The notes under the pieces are model-generated. The model saw nothing but the letters and a program-made list of their open reading frames with translations. It made no database searches and was not told the DNA's origin. A stretch of DNA of 64,000 bases. Origin: Pseudohaliea sp964438205. Its GTDB lineage: Bacteria; Pseudomonadota; Gammaproteobacteria; Pseudomonadales; Halieaceae. This document shows positions 32,283 through 41,486 of this stretch, in pieces (position 1 is the stretch's first letter; every line of letters starts with the position of its first letter). The DNA lies in contig CAYTJQ010000007.1 in NCBI GenBank assembly GCA_964438205.1, forward strand, positions 23,191 through 87,190. The letters run 5' to 3'. Position numbers and translations under genes: made by a program.

Positions 32283-32906
32283 TCAGCGCCCGGGCTGCCA
32301 GCCCCGGGCGCGGGCCGTGAGCCCGAACTGCGCCGCGTAGTAGAGCAGCATGATCGCGTGGCGCGCGCCGGGTACCGGCTCGAGGAAGCGGTTCACCGCA
32401 ATCAGCGCATCGGAGAGCACGAAGGCCACCGCGCCGGCCACGGCCCAGGGGCCGGCACCGCAGAAGGCAGCCACCAGGGCCATGGCCGTGATGACCGCCA
32501 GGTAAGCGAGCACCGCCGGGGCGAGCGCAGCGGTTGCGGGCAGCAGCAACGTGCCGAGGCCGGCGGCGAAAGCGAGCAGCCCGAGCGCGAGCAACACCGC
32601 GCCGGCCGAGAGCCGCGGCGGGGCCGCGAACGCGGCGATATAGCAGAGGTGCGCCAGCAGGAAGGCGCCCAGTCCCGGCGCAAAGGCGCCGAGCTCCAGC
32701 GACAGGTCGCCGGTGGCCGAGAACACGAGCGCGGCCAGCACCGGCCTCCAGGCCGCGCCGCGCTGCAGCAGCACGAGCGCCGCCAGGCAAGCGATGGGGG
32801 TCACCTTGAGCACGAGGGGTGTCGGCCCCGGGCCGGCGCCGGGCGCGACGACGAAGACCACCGCGGTGAAGACAAACAACGCCTCCAGGGCGCGGCGCGC
32901 GGTCAT
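32283..32906 (-). CDS. YhhN family (lysoplasmalogenase-like) membrane protein
   Basis: The 207-residue protein is almost entirely hydrophobic with seven or eight predicted membrane helices. KVTPIACLAAL near residue 33, ATGDLSLELG (about 65) and FVLSDALIAVNRF (about 160) are the YhhN/TMEM86 motifs; the two Asp residues are thought to be catalytic in mammalian lysoplasmalogenase. The bacterial function is not established. ATG 32906 lies 4 bases after the rmlB stop, so it is in the rmlD-rmlB operon. Confidence 0.82.
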   Translation of the reverse strand: MTARRALEALFVFTAVVFVVAPGAGPGPTPLVLKVTPIACLAALVLLQRGAAWRPVLAALVFSATGDLSLELGAFAPGLGAFLLAHLCYIAAFAAPPRLSAGAVLLALGLLAFAAGLGTLLLPATAALAPAVLAYLAVITAMALVAAFCGAGPWAVAGAVAFVLSDALIAVNRFLEPVPGARHAIMLLYYAAQFGLTARARGWQPGR

Positions 32907-32910
32907 GGCA

Positions 32911-33975
32911 TCAGTCCGGCAACAGCGGCCGCCACCAGTCTTCCCGGTCGAGGTACCAGTCGATGGTGCGCGCAAGACCGCTCTCGAAACTCTCCTGCGG
33001 CGTATAGCCGAGCTCCCGCTCCGCGCGACGGGCGTCGATCGCGTAGCGCCAGTCGTGACCGGCGCGATCCGTGACGAAAGTCACCAGCTCCCGGGCGCTG
33101 GCGCCGCGGGCCGGCGGCGCGTCGGGGAAGCGGCGGGCCAGCCCGGGGGCCGCCGCGAAGCGGGCATCGAGCTGGTCGCAGAGCAGGTGGACGATGTCGA
33201 GGTTGGCCCGCTCGTTGTTGCCGCCGATGTTGTAGCTCTCGCCCACGGCGCCCCGCTCGAGCACACCCTCGATGCCCCGGCAGTGGTCTTCCACGTAGAG
33301 CCAGTCGCGGATGTTGCTGCCGTCGCCGTACACGGGCAGCGGCCGGCCGCGGAGGATGTTGGTCAGGCAGAGGGGAATGAGCTTCTCCGGGAAGTGGTAG
33401 GGCCCGTAATTGTTCGAGCAGTTGCTCGTGGTCACCTCAAGCCCGTAGGTGTGGTGGGCCGCGCGCACGAGGTGGTCCGCGGCAGCCTTGCTCGCGGCGT
33501 AGGGCGAGTTCGGCGCGTAGGGCGTGTCCTCGCGGAAGGCCGGGTCCCCGGGGCCGAGGGTGCCGTAGACCTCGTCCGTGGACACGTGGTGAAAGCGGTG
33601 CGGCCGACCGCTCCCGGCGAGCCACTCCGCGCGCGCCGCCTCCAGCAGGCTGTGCGTGCCGAGCACGTTCGAGCGCACGAAGGCATCCGGGCCGCTGATG
33701 GAGCGGTCCACGTGGCTCTCGGCGGCGAAGTGGACGATCGTGTCCACGGCGTGCTCGCGCAGGCAGCGGGCGACGGCATCGCGGTCGCAGATGTCCGCCT
33801 CGACGAAATGGAAGCGCTCGTCGTTCTCCCGGCTGGCGAGGCTGGCGCGGTTGCCCGCGTAGGTGAGTGCGTCGTAGACCACCACCCGGTCCGCCGGGTG
33901 GGCGTCGAGCCAGTAGTGGACGAAGTTGGCGCCGATGAAACCGGCGCCGCCGGTCACCAGTAGCGTGCGGCTCAT
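32911..33975 (-). CDS. rmlB: dTDP-glucose 4,6-dehydratase
   Basis: The 354-residue SDR-family enzyme starts LLVTGGAGFIGANFVHY (NAD-binding GxxGxxG). It has HFAAESHVDRSI, the catalytic TDEVYG (Thr-Asp-Glu) and YAASKAAADHLV (Tyr-x-x-x-Lys), followed by NNYGPYHFPEKLIP. It converts dTDP-glucose to dTDP-4-keto-6-deoxyglucose, between RmlA and RmlC. The frame stays open over rmlD, but the ATG at 33975 gives the conserved start and overlaps the rmlD stop by 4 bp. Confidence 0.97.
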   Translation of the reverse strand: MSRTLLVTGGAGFIGANFVHYWLDAHPADRVVVYDALTYAGNRASLASRENDERFHFVEADICDRDAVARCLREHAVDTIVHFAAESHVDRSISGPDAFVRSNVLGTHSLLEAARAEWLAGSGRPHRFHHVSTDEVYGTLGPGDPAFREDTPYAPNSPYAASKAAADHLVRAAHHTYGLEVTTSNCSNNYGPYHFPEKLIPLCLTNILRGRPLPVYGDGSNIRDWLYVEDHCRGIEGVLERGAVGESYNIGGNNERANLDIVHLLCDQLDARFAAAPGLARRFPDAPPARGASARELVTFVTDRAGHDWRYAIDARRAERELGYTPQESFESGLARTIDWYLDREDWWRPLLPD

Positions 33976-34850
33976 TCCCCCTGCTCCCTGAGATCGTGCA
34001 GCATCAGGCGCAGCTGGCGGCGCCAGTGCACCCCGTCGATGGCGAGGTCCTGCCAGGTCGCGCCCTTGTCGAGGACACTGTAGGCCGGCCGCTGCGCCGG
34101 GGTCGGGTAGGCGGCCGTCGGCACCGGCAGGATGCGCGGCAGCCGCGGCAGCAGGCCCAGGGCCAGGGCCTCCTCGCCGATGGCGACGGCGAAGTCGTAC
34201 CAGCTCGCCACGCCGGCGTCGCTGAAATGGTAGGTGCCGGCGAGCGCCGGGCGCTCGGCAAAGGACCACAGCGCCCGGGCGAGGCCCCGGGCCCAGGTGG
34301 GCGTGCCCACCTGGTCGGCGACCACCGTGAGTTCCTCGCGCTCGGCCATGAGCCGGAGCATGGTTTTCACGAAGTTGCCGCCGTGCCGCGAGTAGACCCA
34401 GCCCGTGCGCAGTACCAGCGCGCTCGGCAGTGCCGCACGGACAGCCTCCTCGCCGGCGAGCTTGCTGCGGCCGTAGGCGCCGAGCGGCGCCGCTGCCGCT
34501 TCCGGGGCGTAGGGGCTGGAGGCGCCCCCGTCGAAGACGAAGTCCGTAGAGACGTGCAGCAGGCGCACCCCGCGCTCGGCACAGGCGGCGGCGAGCAGGC
34601 CCGGCGCCCTCCCGTTGATGGCGTCGGCCGCCCCGGGCTCGGCCTCGGCGCGATCGACGGCGGTATAGGCGGCGGCGTTGATGACCAGCCGCGGCCGCAG
34701 CGCGTCGAGGCTGCGGCCGATGGCGGCCGCATCGGTGATATCGAGGCCCTGCCGATCGAAGGCAGCGCATTCCAGGTGTTGCGGAGAAGTAAAGACAAGC
34801 TCACGGCCGAGCTGGCCGCCGGCGCCGGTGACCAGCGCGCCCCCGCTCAC
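33972..34850 (-). CDS. rmlD: dTDP-4-dehydrorhamnose reductase
   Basis: The 292-residue protein has ALVTGAGGQLGRELV (nucleotide-binding), DITDAAAI, VINAAAYTAVDRAE, STDFVFDGG, YGRSKLAGEEAV (Tyr-x-x-x-Lys) and RTGWVYSRHGGNFVKTMLR. It performs the last reduction to dTDP-L-rhamnose. GTG 34850 overlaps the stop of the upstream lipase gene by 4 bp, and its own stop overlaps rmlB. dTDP-rhamnose is used in lipopolysaccharide or exopolysaccharide; the GT4 operon nearby is a possible user. Confidence 0.95.
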   Translation of the reverse strand: MSGGALVTGAGGQLGRELVFTSPQHLECAAFDRQGLDITDAAAIGRSLDALRPRLVINAAAYTAVDRAEAEPGAADAINGRAPGLLAAACAERGVRLLHVSTDFVFDGGASSPYAPEAAAAPLGAYGRSKLAGEEAVRAALPSALVLRTGWVYSRHGGNFVKTMLRLMAEREELTVVADQVGTPTWARGLARALWSFAERPALAGTYHFSDAGVASWYDFAVAIGEEALALGLLPRLPRILPVPTAAYPTPAQRPAYSVLDKGATWQDLAIDGVHWRRQLRLMLHDLREQGE

Positions 34851-35689
34851 GGCGGGCAGCGGGCCCGGAGCCAGTCGTAGAGGTCCGCGAGGACGGTCTC
34901 GCGCTCGGGCTCGTTGAAGATCTCGTGGTACAGCCCCGGGTACCGGCGCAGGGTCTTGTCCTCGGAGCCGGCGCCGGCGACGAAGTCTTCCGACCCGGCC
35001 GGCGCGGTCATCGCATCGGCGTCGCCGTGCAGGACCAGGAGCGGGAGCCGGAGCTCGCCGCGACGGGCCGCCACCTCGCCCATGGCCGTGAACAGCTCGA
35101 CCACGAACCGCGCGCTGAACTTGCCGCTGTGGACCAGCGGGTCGGCGCGGTAGGCCGCCACCACCTCGGGGTCGCGGCTGATCCCGCCGGCATCGAGCTG
35201 CAGCACCCCCAGCCGCGGCAACAGCGCCGCGAGCAGCCGGTTGATCCAGATCGCCACCGCCGACGGCGGCTCGGCCACGGCGAGGGCCGCGCCGGACAGG
35301 GCGACGCCGGTGAAGCGGTGCTGGCGGTCGAGCAGGTAGCGGGCGGCGATCAGGCCGCCCATGCTGTGGCCCACGAGGAAGCAGGGCAGATCCGGGTAGT
35401 CTTCGGCGATGCGGTCGCGCAGCGCGTCCAGGGGCGGGAAGAAGTCGGCGAAGCGGTCGATGTGGGCCCGGTGCCCCGGCGACTGGCCGTGGCCGCGGTG
35501 GTCCGGGGCGATGACGGCGATGCCGCGGGCGTTCAGCCAGTCGGCAACGGCGGCATAGCGGCCGCTGTGCTCGCCGGCGCCGTGCGCGAGGAGCACCACG
35601 GCGACCGGGTTGGCCACCGGCCAGTGCCGGTAGAAGGTGCCGTCGGCGAGGCGCCCCTCGCCGGGGGCGCCTGGCGCCTGGCTGCTCAT
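34847..35689 (-). CDS. Alpha/beta hydrolase, monoacylglycerol lipase-like
   Basis: The 280-residue protein has the serine hydrolase set VVLLAHGAGEHSGRYA (oxyanion strand), APDHRGHGQSPG, FLVGHSMGGLIAARYLL (nucleophile Ser in GHSMGG), LHGDADAMTAPAGS (Asp) and GLYHEIFNEPER (His). These match the Hydrolase_4/monoglyceride lipase (PldB-like) group. It probably hydrolyses monoacylglycerols or lysophospholipids. ATG 35689 overlaps the ilvE stop by 4 bp (ATGA), and its stop overlaps rmlD, linking amino-acid, lipid and rhamnose genes in one run. Confidence 0.85.
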   Translation of the reverse strand: MSSQAPGAPGEGRLADGTFYRHWPVANPVAVVLLAHGAGEHSGRYAAVADWLNARGIAVIAPDHRGHGQSPGHRAHIDRFADFFPPLDALRDRIAEDYPDLPCFLVGHSMGGLIAARYLLDRQHRFTGVALSGAALAVAEPPSAVAIWINRLLAALLPRLGVLQLDAGGISRDPEVVAAYRADPLVHSGKFSARFVVELFTAMGEVAARRGELRLPLLVLHGDADAMTAPAGSEDFVAGAGSEDKTLRRYPGLYHEIFNEPERETVLADLYDWLRARCPP

Positions 35690-36612
35690 GCCACCGGGGT
35701 CAGCCACGCGCTGTTCTCCGGCCGCTTGCCGCGCACCGCGTCGAAGTACATGGCCTGGAGCTTCTCGGTCACCGGGCCGCGGCGGCCCTCGCCGATGACG
35801 CGGCCGTCGAGGGACTGGATCGGCACGACCTCCGCCGCGGTGCCTGTAAAGAAGGCCTCGTCGGCGATGTAGACCTCGTCGCGGGTGATGCGGCGCTCCT
35901 CGATCGCGTAGCCGAGTTCCGCCGCCAGGGCGAAGACCGTGGCCCGGGTGATGCCGTCGAGGCAGGAGGTCAGGTCCGGGGTGTAGATACGGTCGCCGCG
36001 GACGAGGAAGATATTCTCGCCGCTGCCCTCCGCCACATAGCCCTCGTTGTCGAGCAGCAGGGCCTCCTCGGCGCCGCTATCGACGGCTTCGCGCAGGGCG
36101 AGCATCGAATTGATGTAGTTGCCGCAGGCCTTGGCCTTGCACATGGTGATGTTGACATGGTGCCGCGTGTAGGACGACGTGCGTACCCTGATGCCCCGCT
36201 CGCGGGCCTCCGGGTCCATGTAGGAGGGCCACTCCCAGGAGGCGATCATCACGTGCGTCTCGAGGTTATCGGCGCGCAGACCCATGGCCTCGGAACCGTA
36301 GAAGCACAGCGGGCGCAGGTAGGCTTCCTCGAGGCCGTTCTCGCGCACCACGGCCCGCTGCGCCTCGTTGATCGTGGCGCGGTCGAAGGGCATCTTCATG
36401 CCGAGGATCTTCGCCGAGTTGAACAGGCGGTTGGTGTGCTCCGCGAGGCGGAAGATGCAGGTGCCGCGATCGGGGGTGCGATAGGCGCGCACGCCCTCGA
36501 AGACGCCCAGCCCGTAGTGCAGCGTGTGGGTGAGCACGTGCACCTTCGCGTCACGCCAGGGGACCATCTCCCCGTCCATCCAGATCAACCCGTCGCGATC
36601 AGCGAATGTCAT
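35686..36612 (-). CDS. ilvE: Branched-chain amino acid aminotransferase
   Basis: The 308-residue class IV PLP aminotransferase starts with IWMDGEMVPWRDAKVHVLTHTLHYGLGVFEG and RAY. It has NYINSMLALREAV and EEALLLDNEGYVAEGSGENIFLV, then DEVYIADEAFFTGTAAEVVPI, all typical of IlvE. It catalyses the last step of Leu, Ile and Val synthesis. The ATG at 36612 has AGGAG 8 bases upstream. It follows glnE by 49 bp; glnE-ilvE adjacency is known from pseudomonads. leuA and an Lrp-type regulator lie at the far end of the window. Confidence 0.96.
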   Translation of the reverse strand: MTFADRDGLIWMDGEMVPWRDAKVHVLTHTLHYGLGVFEGVRAYRTPDRGTCIFRLAEHTNRLFNSAKILGMKMPFDRATINEAQRAVVRENGLEEAYLRPLCFYGSEAMGLRADNLETHVMIASWEWPSYMDPEARERGIRVRTSSYTRHHVNITMCKAKACGNYINSMLALREAVDSGAEEALLLDNEGYVAEGSGENIFLVRGDRIYTPDLTSCLDGITRATVFALAAELGYAIEERRITRDEVYIADEAFFTGTAAEVVPIQSLDGRVIGEGRRGPVTEKLQAMYFDAVRGKRPENSAWLTPVA

Positions 36613-36661
36613 GCCCTGCTCCTGCCCCGTGTTCTGCCCGACGTCGTGTCGAGGATTGTCG

Positions 36662-39547
36662 TCAAAGGTTCCTGTCCAGCTCCACCGGCGCCACGCCCGC
36701 GAACAGCACGCCCCACTGCGCCAGCACGGCATCCCGGTGCTGGCGCACCTCGTCGTCCAGGGGCACGACCCCGTCGGCCTGCTGCAGCGCCAGGCGGTGC
36801 GAGGCGGAGCGGAAGGCGATATAGGCCGCGATCAGGTCCGCGGCTGTCGCTTCGGGGAAACGCCCCGCCCGGCCGAGGGTCTCGAGGATACGGATGTTAT
36901 CGGACCAGCGGGTGAGTTCCGGCTCTTCGTGCGACCAGGCGAGCACCGCGTATTGCACCATAAATTCAATATCGACGATACCGCCCGGGCTCTGCTTGAG
37001 ATGGAAGGACCCCTCGGCGAGCTCCCGCGGCAGCAGGTGTTCGCGCATGCGGTCACGCATTTCCACCACCTCCCCGGCAAGCGCTCCCGGGTCGCGCGGC
37101 CGGGCGAGGATGTCCCGGCGCAACGCCTCCACGGCATCCGCCACCCCGGGGTCGCCGGCCACGGGCCGCGCGCGCACCAGCGCCTGGTGCTCCCAGGTCC
37201 AGGCATTCTCCCGCTGGTAACCCTCGAAGGCGGCCAGGCTGCTGACCAGGAGACCCGAGGCCCCGGAGGGCCGCAGCCGCAGGTCGACCTCGTAGAGCTG
37301 GCCGAGCGCCGTGCGCGTCTCGAGGATATGGATGATCTTCTGCCCGAGCCGCGTATAGAAGACGCTGTTGTCGATGCTGCGTTCGCCGCCGGTCACCCCG
37401 CGCGCTTGCGCATCCCAGAGGAACACGAGGTCCAGGTCCGAGGCGTAGCCGAGCTCGATACCGCCGAGCTTGCCGTAGGCGCAGATGGCAAAGCCGGTGC
37501 CCTCGCCCGCGCGCGCGGGCTCGCCGTAGCGCACCACCAGGGAGGCCCAGGCCACCTTGAGCACCTGCTCGAGAACCACCTCGGCGATGAAGGTCAGCTT
37601 GTCACTCACCTTCATGAGCGGGAGGCGGCCGAGGCGCTCGCTCGCGGCCACGCGGAGCACGTGCGCGGCCTTGAAGTAGCGCAGCGCGTCCATCTGCGCC
37701 TCGAGATCGTCGAGGGGCAGCCGGTCCACCTGCTGCGCGAGCTCCTCGCGCAGGCGCTCCCGGTCCGGCGCCCGGTAGAGGCTGGAGCGGTCCAGCAGCT
37801 CGTCGAGGAGCACCGGGTGCGCCGCCAGCAGCCCGGCGATCCAGGGGCTGGCCTCGCACAGGGCCACCAGCTCGGCGAGCGCCGGCGGATTCTCCGTGAG
37901 CAGCACGAGGTAGGCACTGCGCCGCAGCACCGCCCGCACCAGCGGCAGGATGCGGGCGAGGGCCAGGTCCGGCGCCTCCACCTCGGCACAGGCCTCGAGC
38001 AGCAGCGGCATGAACAGCTCGAGGCGCTCGCGCCCCTCGGACTGCAGGCCGCGCAGGCGGCTGCCGTCCTGCAGTTCGGCGAGGATCCCGAGGGTCGCCT
38101 CCGGGTCGCGGTAGCCGAGGCCGGCCAGGGCCATCGCGTCCACGGCGCCGAAGGCGACGCCGTCCAGGGGCGCCGCCGGGGCATCGGCCGGCGGCGCGAT
38201 GAGTGCGTCGAAATGGTGGGCGACGCGGGCCCGCTCCCGCTCCAGGCGCCGGCGGTAGGCCTCCCAGCCGTCGCAGCCCATGACCAGGGCCAGCGCCGCG
38301 CGCGCTTCCGGGTCGGTCGGCAGCTCCTGGGTCTGGCGGTCGTTGTAGCCCTGGATGGCGTGCTCGCTGTCGCGCAGGAACCGATAGGCCGCGCGCAGTT
38401 CCTCCACCACCGGCGGGGGCAGGATACCTAGCGCCGCGCAGCTTTCCAGCACCGGCAGGAGTTCGCGCTGCTGCAGGGCGCGGTCGCGACCGCCGCGGAT
38501 GAGCTGCAGGCACTGGGCGATGAACTCCACCTCGCGGATACCGCCGCGGCCGAGCTTCACGTTGTCCTCGAGGCCCCGGCGCGCGACCTCCGTCGCGATC
38601 ATGCTCTTCATGGCGCGCAGGCTCTCGATCACGCCGAAGTCCACGTAGCGGCGGAAGACGAAGGGCCGCAGCGTGCGCATGAGCTCGTCGCAGCACGCGG
38701 GATCGCCGGTGATCGGGCGCGCCTTGATCAGCGCGTAGCGCTCCCAGTCCCGCCCCTGGTCCTGGTAGTAGGCCTCCAGCGCGGCGAAGTTGTGCGCCAG
38801 CGGGCCGCTCTCGCCGTAGGGGCGCAGGCGCATGTCCACCCGGAAGACGAAGCCGTCGGCGGTGACCGGGTCCAGGGCGGCGATGAGCGCGCGGCCGAGG
38901 CGGGTGAAGAACTCCTCGTTGCTGATGGCCTTGCGCTCGCCGTCCGTCTGCCCGGCCTCCGGGTAGGCGAAGACGAGATCGATGTCGGAGGACAGGTTGA
39001 GCTCCCGGGCGCCGAGCTTGCCCATCGCGATGACGATGAGCGCCTGGGGCCGGCCGGAGCGCCGCCCGATCGGGCGGCCGAAGCGCGCTTCCAGCGTTGC
39101 CTGGCAGGCGGCCAGCGCATGGCGGATGCAGGCTTCGGCGAGGAGCGAGGTATCGCGGACGGTCTCGGCAGTATCCGCGAGGCGGTTGAAGTCGCGCCAG
39201 AGGATGCGCAGCATCGCGCGCTGGCGGAAGCGGCGCAGGACCACCGGCAGGTCCGCCGCCGGGTCCGCCAGCGCCTCGCCGAGGGCCCGGTCCCAGGCGT
39301 CATCCGGCAACCGTTGCCACAGCTCGCCGCTGCCGGCGAGCGAGGCGAGCAGCGCCGGGCGCCGCGCCAGCTGCGCCGCCGCCCAGGGACTCGCAGCCAG
39401 CACGCGGGTGAGCTCGCGCAGGCGGCCCGGGTCGTCGCCGAGCGCAGCCCGCGCGGCGCCGTCGCCGTCGGCCTCGCAGAGCGCCTGCCAGGCACGGCGT
39501 GCCGGCTCCACCAGCTCCGGCGGCAGGGAATCGAGGGGTAACTCCAC
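36662..39547 (-). CDS. glnE: Bifunctional glutamine synthetase adenylyltransferase/deadenylase
   Basis: The 961-residue protein has two nucleotidyltransferase domains: the N-terminal deadenylase half with ELNLSSDIDLVFAYPEAG and the C-terminal adenylylase half with ELGYASDLDLVFLWD. Each is followed by a GlnD-like helical region (GRGGIREVEFIAQCLQL; SPGGIVDIEFMVQYAVL). It controls glutamine synthetase by adding or removing AMP in response to PII. The start is the GTG at 39547, with AGGGG before it, 5 bp after the GspE stop; the frame stays open upstream but that part reads as shadow of the ATPase gene. Length is normal for GlnE. Confidence 0.96.
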   Translation of the reverse strand: MELPLDSLPPELVEPARRAWQALCEADGDGAARAALGDDPGRLRELTRVLAASPWAAAQLARRPALLASLAGSGELWQRLPDDAWDRALGEALADPAADLPVVLRRFRQRAMLRILWRDFNRLADTAETVRDTSLLAEACIRHALAACQATLEARFGRPIGRRSGRPQALIVIAMGKLGARELNLSSDIDLVFAYPEAGQTDGERKAISNEEFFTRLGRALIAALDPVTADGFVFRVDMRLRPYGESGPLAHNFAALEAYYQDQGRDWERYALIKARPITGDPACCDELMRTLRPFVFRRYVDFGVIESLRAMKSMIATEVARRGLEDNVKLGRGGIREVEFIAQCLQLIRGGRDRALQQRELLPVLESCAALGILPPPVVEELRAAYRFLRDSEHAIQGYNDRQTQELPTDPEARAALALVMGCDGWEAYRRRLERERARVAHHFDALIAPPADAPAAPLDGVAFGAVDAMALAGLGYRDPEATLGILAELQDGSRLRGLQSEGRERLELFMPLLLEACAEVEAPDLALARILPLVRAVLRRSAYLVLLTENPPALAELVALCEASPWIAGLLAAHPVLLDELLDRSSLYRAPDRERLREELAQQVDRLPLDDLEAQMDALRYFKAAHVLRVAASERLGRLPLMKVSDKLTFIAEVVLEQVLKVAWASLVVRYGEPARAGEGTGFAICAYGKLGGIELGYASDLDLVFLWDAQARGVTGGERSIDNSVFYTRLGQKIIHILETRTALGQLYEVDLRLRPSGASGLLVSSLAAFEGYQRENAWTWEHQALVRARPVAGDPGVADAVEALRRDILARPRDPGALAGEVVEMRDRMREHLLPRELAEGSFHLKQSPGGIVDIEFMVQYAVLAWSHEEPELTRWSDNIRILETLGRAGRFPEATAADLIAAYIAFRSASHRLALQQADGVVPLDDEVRQHRDAVLAQWGVLFAGVAPVELDRNL

Positions 39548-39552
39548 TGCCC

Positions 39553-41334
39553 CTAGCGCTCGACCGCCGGGGCCACGCGCATGACCTCCTCGATGGTGGT
39601 TTCCCCCCGGGCAACGCGGGCGGCGCCGGACATGCGCAGGGACTGCATGCCCTCGCCCATGGCCGCGTGGCGGATCTTGCCGCTGTCCAGCCGCGCGGTC
39701 ACCAGGTGCTGCAGCGGCGGGGTCATGACCAGCACCTCGTAGATGCCGCGCCGCCCCCGGTAACCGGTGTCGCGGCACTGCTTGCAGCCGACGGGGCGGG
39801 CGATGGTCTCGGGCAGGGGCATCTCCCGGGGCGCCGTGAGCTCACGCCAGGCCTCCGGGTCGGGCTTCGCCGGCGCCTTGCAGTCCGGGCAGAGGATGCG
39901 CACGAGGCGCTGGGACATGATGCCGCGGACCGTGGCGCGGACGAGATAGGCGGGCACGCCGAGTTCCAGCAGCCGCGACAGCGAGGACGGCGAGTCGTTG
40001 GTGTGCAGCGTCGACAGCACCAGGTGACCGGTGAGCGCCGCCTGCACGGCCATCTCGGCGGTCTCGATATCGCGGATCTCGCCGACCATGATGATGTCCG
40101 GGTCCTGGCGAAGCAGCGTGCGCACGCCGGTGGAGAAGTCGAGGTCGATGGTGTGGTTGACCTGCATCTGGTTGAAGGCCGGCTCCACCATCTCGATCGG
40201 GTCCTCGATCGTGCAGACGTTCACCTCGTCCGTCGCGAGCTGGCGCAGCGTGGAATAGAGCGTGGTCGTCTTGCCCGAGCCGGTGGGCCCGGTGACCAGC
40301 ACGATGCCGTTGCCGCTGTCGGTCATCGCGTGCCAGCGGGCGAGATCCTCGTCGGCGAGGCCCAGTTCCTCGAAGCTCTTCTGCAGCACCTCCGGATCGA
40401 AGATCCGCATGACCAGCTTCTCGCCGAAGGCCGTGGGCAGCGTGGACAGGCGCAGCTCGATCTCACCGCCACCGGGTGTGCGGGTCTTCAGGCGTCCGTC
40501 CTGGGGCCGGCGCTTCTCGGCCACGTCCATGCGCCCGAGGATCTTGATGCGGCTGGTCATGGCGGCGCAGACGGCCGCCGGCAGCTGGTAGACCGTGTGC
40601 AGCACGCCGTCGATGCGAAAGCGCACGTAGCCCAGCTCGCGCCGGGGCTCCACGTGGATGTCGCTCGCGCGCTGCTCGAAGGCGTACTGCAGCAGCCAGT
40701 CGACGATGCTGACCACGTGCTGGTCGTTGGCGTCGAGCTCCTTCATGGAGCCGAGCTCGAGCATCTGCTCGAGGTTGGTCACGTTGCCGCCGGGGCGCGC
40801 CGCGGCCACGGCGCCGGCCCCGGCGCCGCGCACGGAGCGGGCCATGGTGTAGAACTCTTCCGTGTAGCGCTGGATCGCGCGCGGGTCCGCGAGCACGCAG
40901 CGCACCGGGCGCCGGGCCACGTGCTCGAGGTTGTCCTGCCAGTCCCGGCGCCAGGGGTCGGCACTGGCCACCACGACCTCGTCCGGGTGCACCTCCACGG
41001 CGAGGATCCGGTGCCGCTCGGCGAAGGCCCGGGACATGACCTCGGCGACCTCGCCGACATTGATCTTGAGCGGATCGATCTCGTAGACCTGCTGCCCCGT
41101 GCGCTCGCCCAGCCACGCCAGCAGCGCGGGCATGTCCAGCGCCGACCCGGGATGCGCCGCATCGGGCAGTTTCTGTTCGGCGAGGAAGACCAGGGGGTGA
41201 ACGGAGCCGACGTTCACACCGGCCAGGCGCCGGCTGTCGGCCACGGAGAGCCGGCCGTCGCCATGCAGGTCGGCCACGACCTGCTCGAGACGCAGGCGCG
41301 GGTCGCCCGGGGGGTGTGCTTCCTGGCGGCTCAT
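39553..41334 (-). CDS. GspE/PilB-type secretion ATPase, orphan
   Basis: The 593-residue protein has an N-terminal T2SSE_N/MshEN-like region (about 30-140), then the ATPase core: Walker A GPTGSGKTTTLYS, the Asp box TIEDPIEM, Walker B-type DPDIIMVGEIRD, and the His box STLHTND. A zinc tetracysteine follows (CPDCKAP...GCKQCRDTGYRGRRGIYEVL). It is a GspE/PilB hexameric motor. No gspF, gspD, pilin or pilC genes are adjacent, so it must work with components encoded elsewhere; T2SS and type IV pilus roles cannot be separated here. An in-frame ATG at 41364 is an alternative start. Confidence 0.92.
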   Translation of the reverse strand: MSRQEAHPPGDPRLRLEQVVADLHGDGRLSVADSRRLAGVNVGSVHPLVFLAEQKLPDAAHPGSALDMPALLAWLGERTGQQVYEIDPLKINVGEVAEVMSRAFAERHRILAVEVHPDEVVVASADPWRRDWQDNLEHVARRPVRCVLADPRAIQRYTEEFYTMARSVRGAGAGAVAAARPGGNVTNLEQMLELGSMKELDANDQHVVSIVDWLLQYAFEQRASDIHVEPRRELGYVRFRIDGVLHTVYQLPAAVCAAMTSRIKILGRMDVAEKRRPQDGRLKTRTPGGGEIELRLSTLPTAFGEKLVMRIFDPEVLQKSFEELGLADEDLARWHAMTDSGNGIVLVTGPTGSGKTTTLYSTLRQLATDEVNVCTIEDPIEMVEPAFNQMQVNHTIDLDFSTGVRTLLRQDPDIIMVGEIRDIETAEMAVQAALTGHLVLSTLHTNDSPSSLSRLLELGVPAYLVRATVRGIMSQRLVRILCPDCKAPAKPDPEAWRELTAPREMPLPETIARPVGCKQCRDTGYRGRRGIYEVLVMTPPLQHLVTARLDSGKIRHAAMGEGMQSLRMSGAARVARGETTIEEVMRVAPAVER

Positions 41335-41430
41335 AAGCGGTCTCTTGCGCGCATCGCGGCCCACGGCGGGATGCTATCACAGTGCTATCCCGGGCCGGGA
41401 TTCCCCCGCCTGGCTGTCATGCAACCGCGC

Positions 41431-41459
41431 AAGACAAGCGCCGCGGACTTGCCTATACT
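41431..41459 (+). promoter_or_regulatory. Promoter of the DUF47-pit operon
   Basis: AAGACA (41431-41436, 4/6) and TATACT (41454-41459, 5/6) are separated by 17 bp. The start codon is at 41487 with GGAG at 41476-41479. Confidence 0.5.
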
Positions 41460-41486
41460 CGGCCCGCATTTGAACGGAGCAAGCCC

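Noticed and set aside
36524..38431. Large plus-strand frame opposite ilvE and glnE
   Set aside because: Both minus-strand genes are unambiguous; the opposite frame has no domain and no ribosome site.
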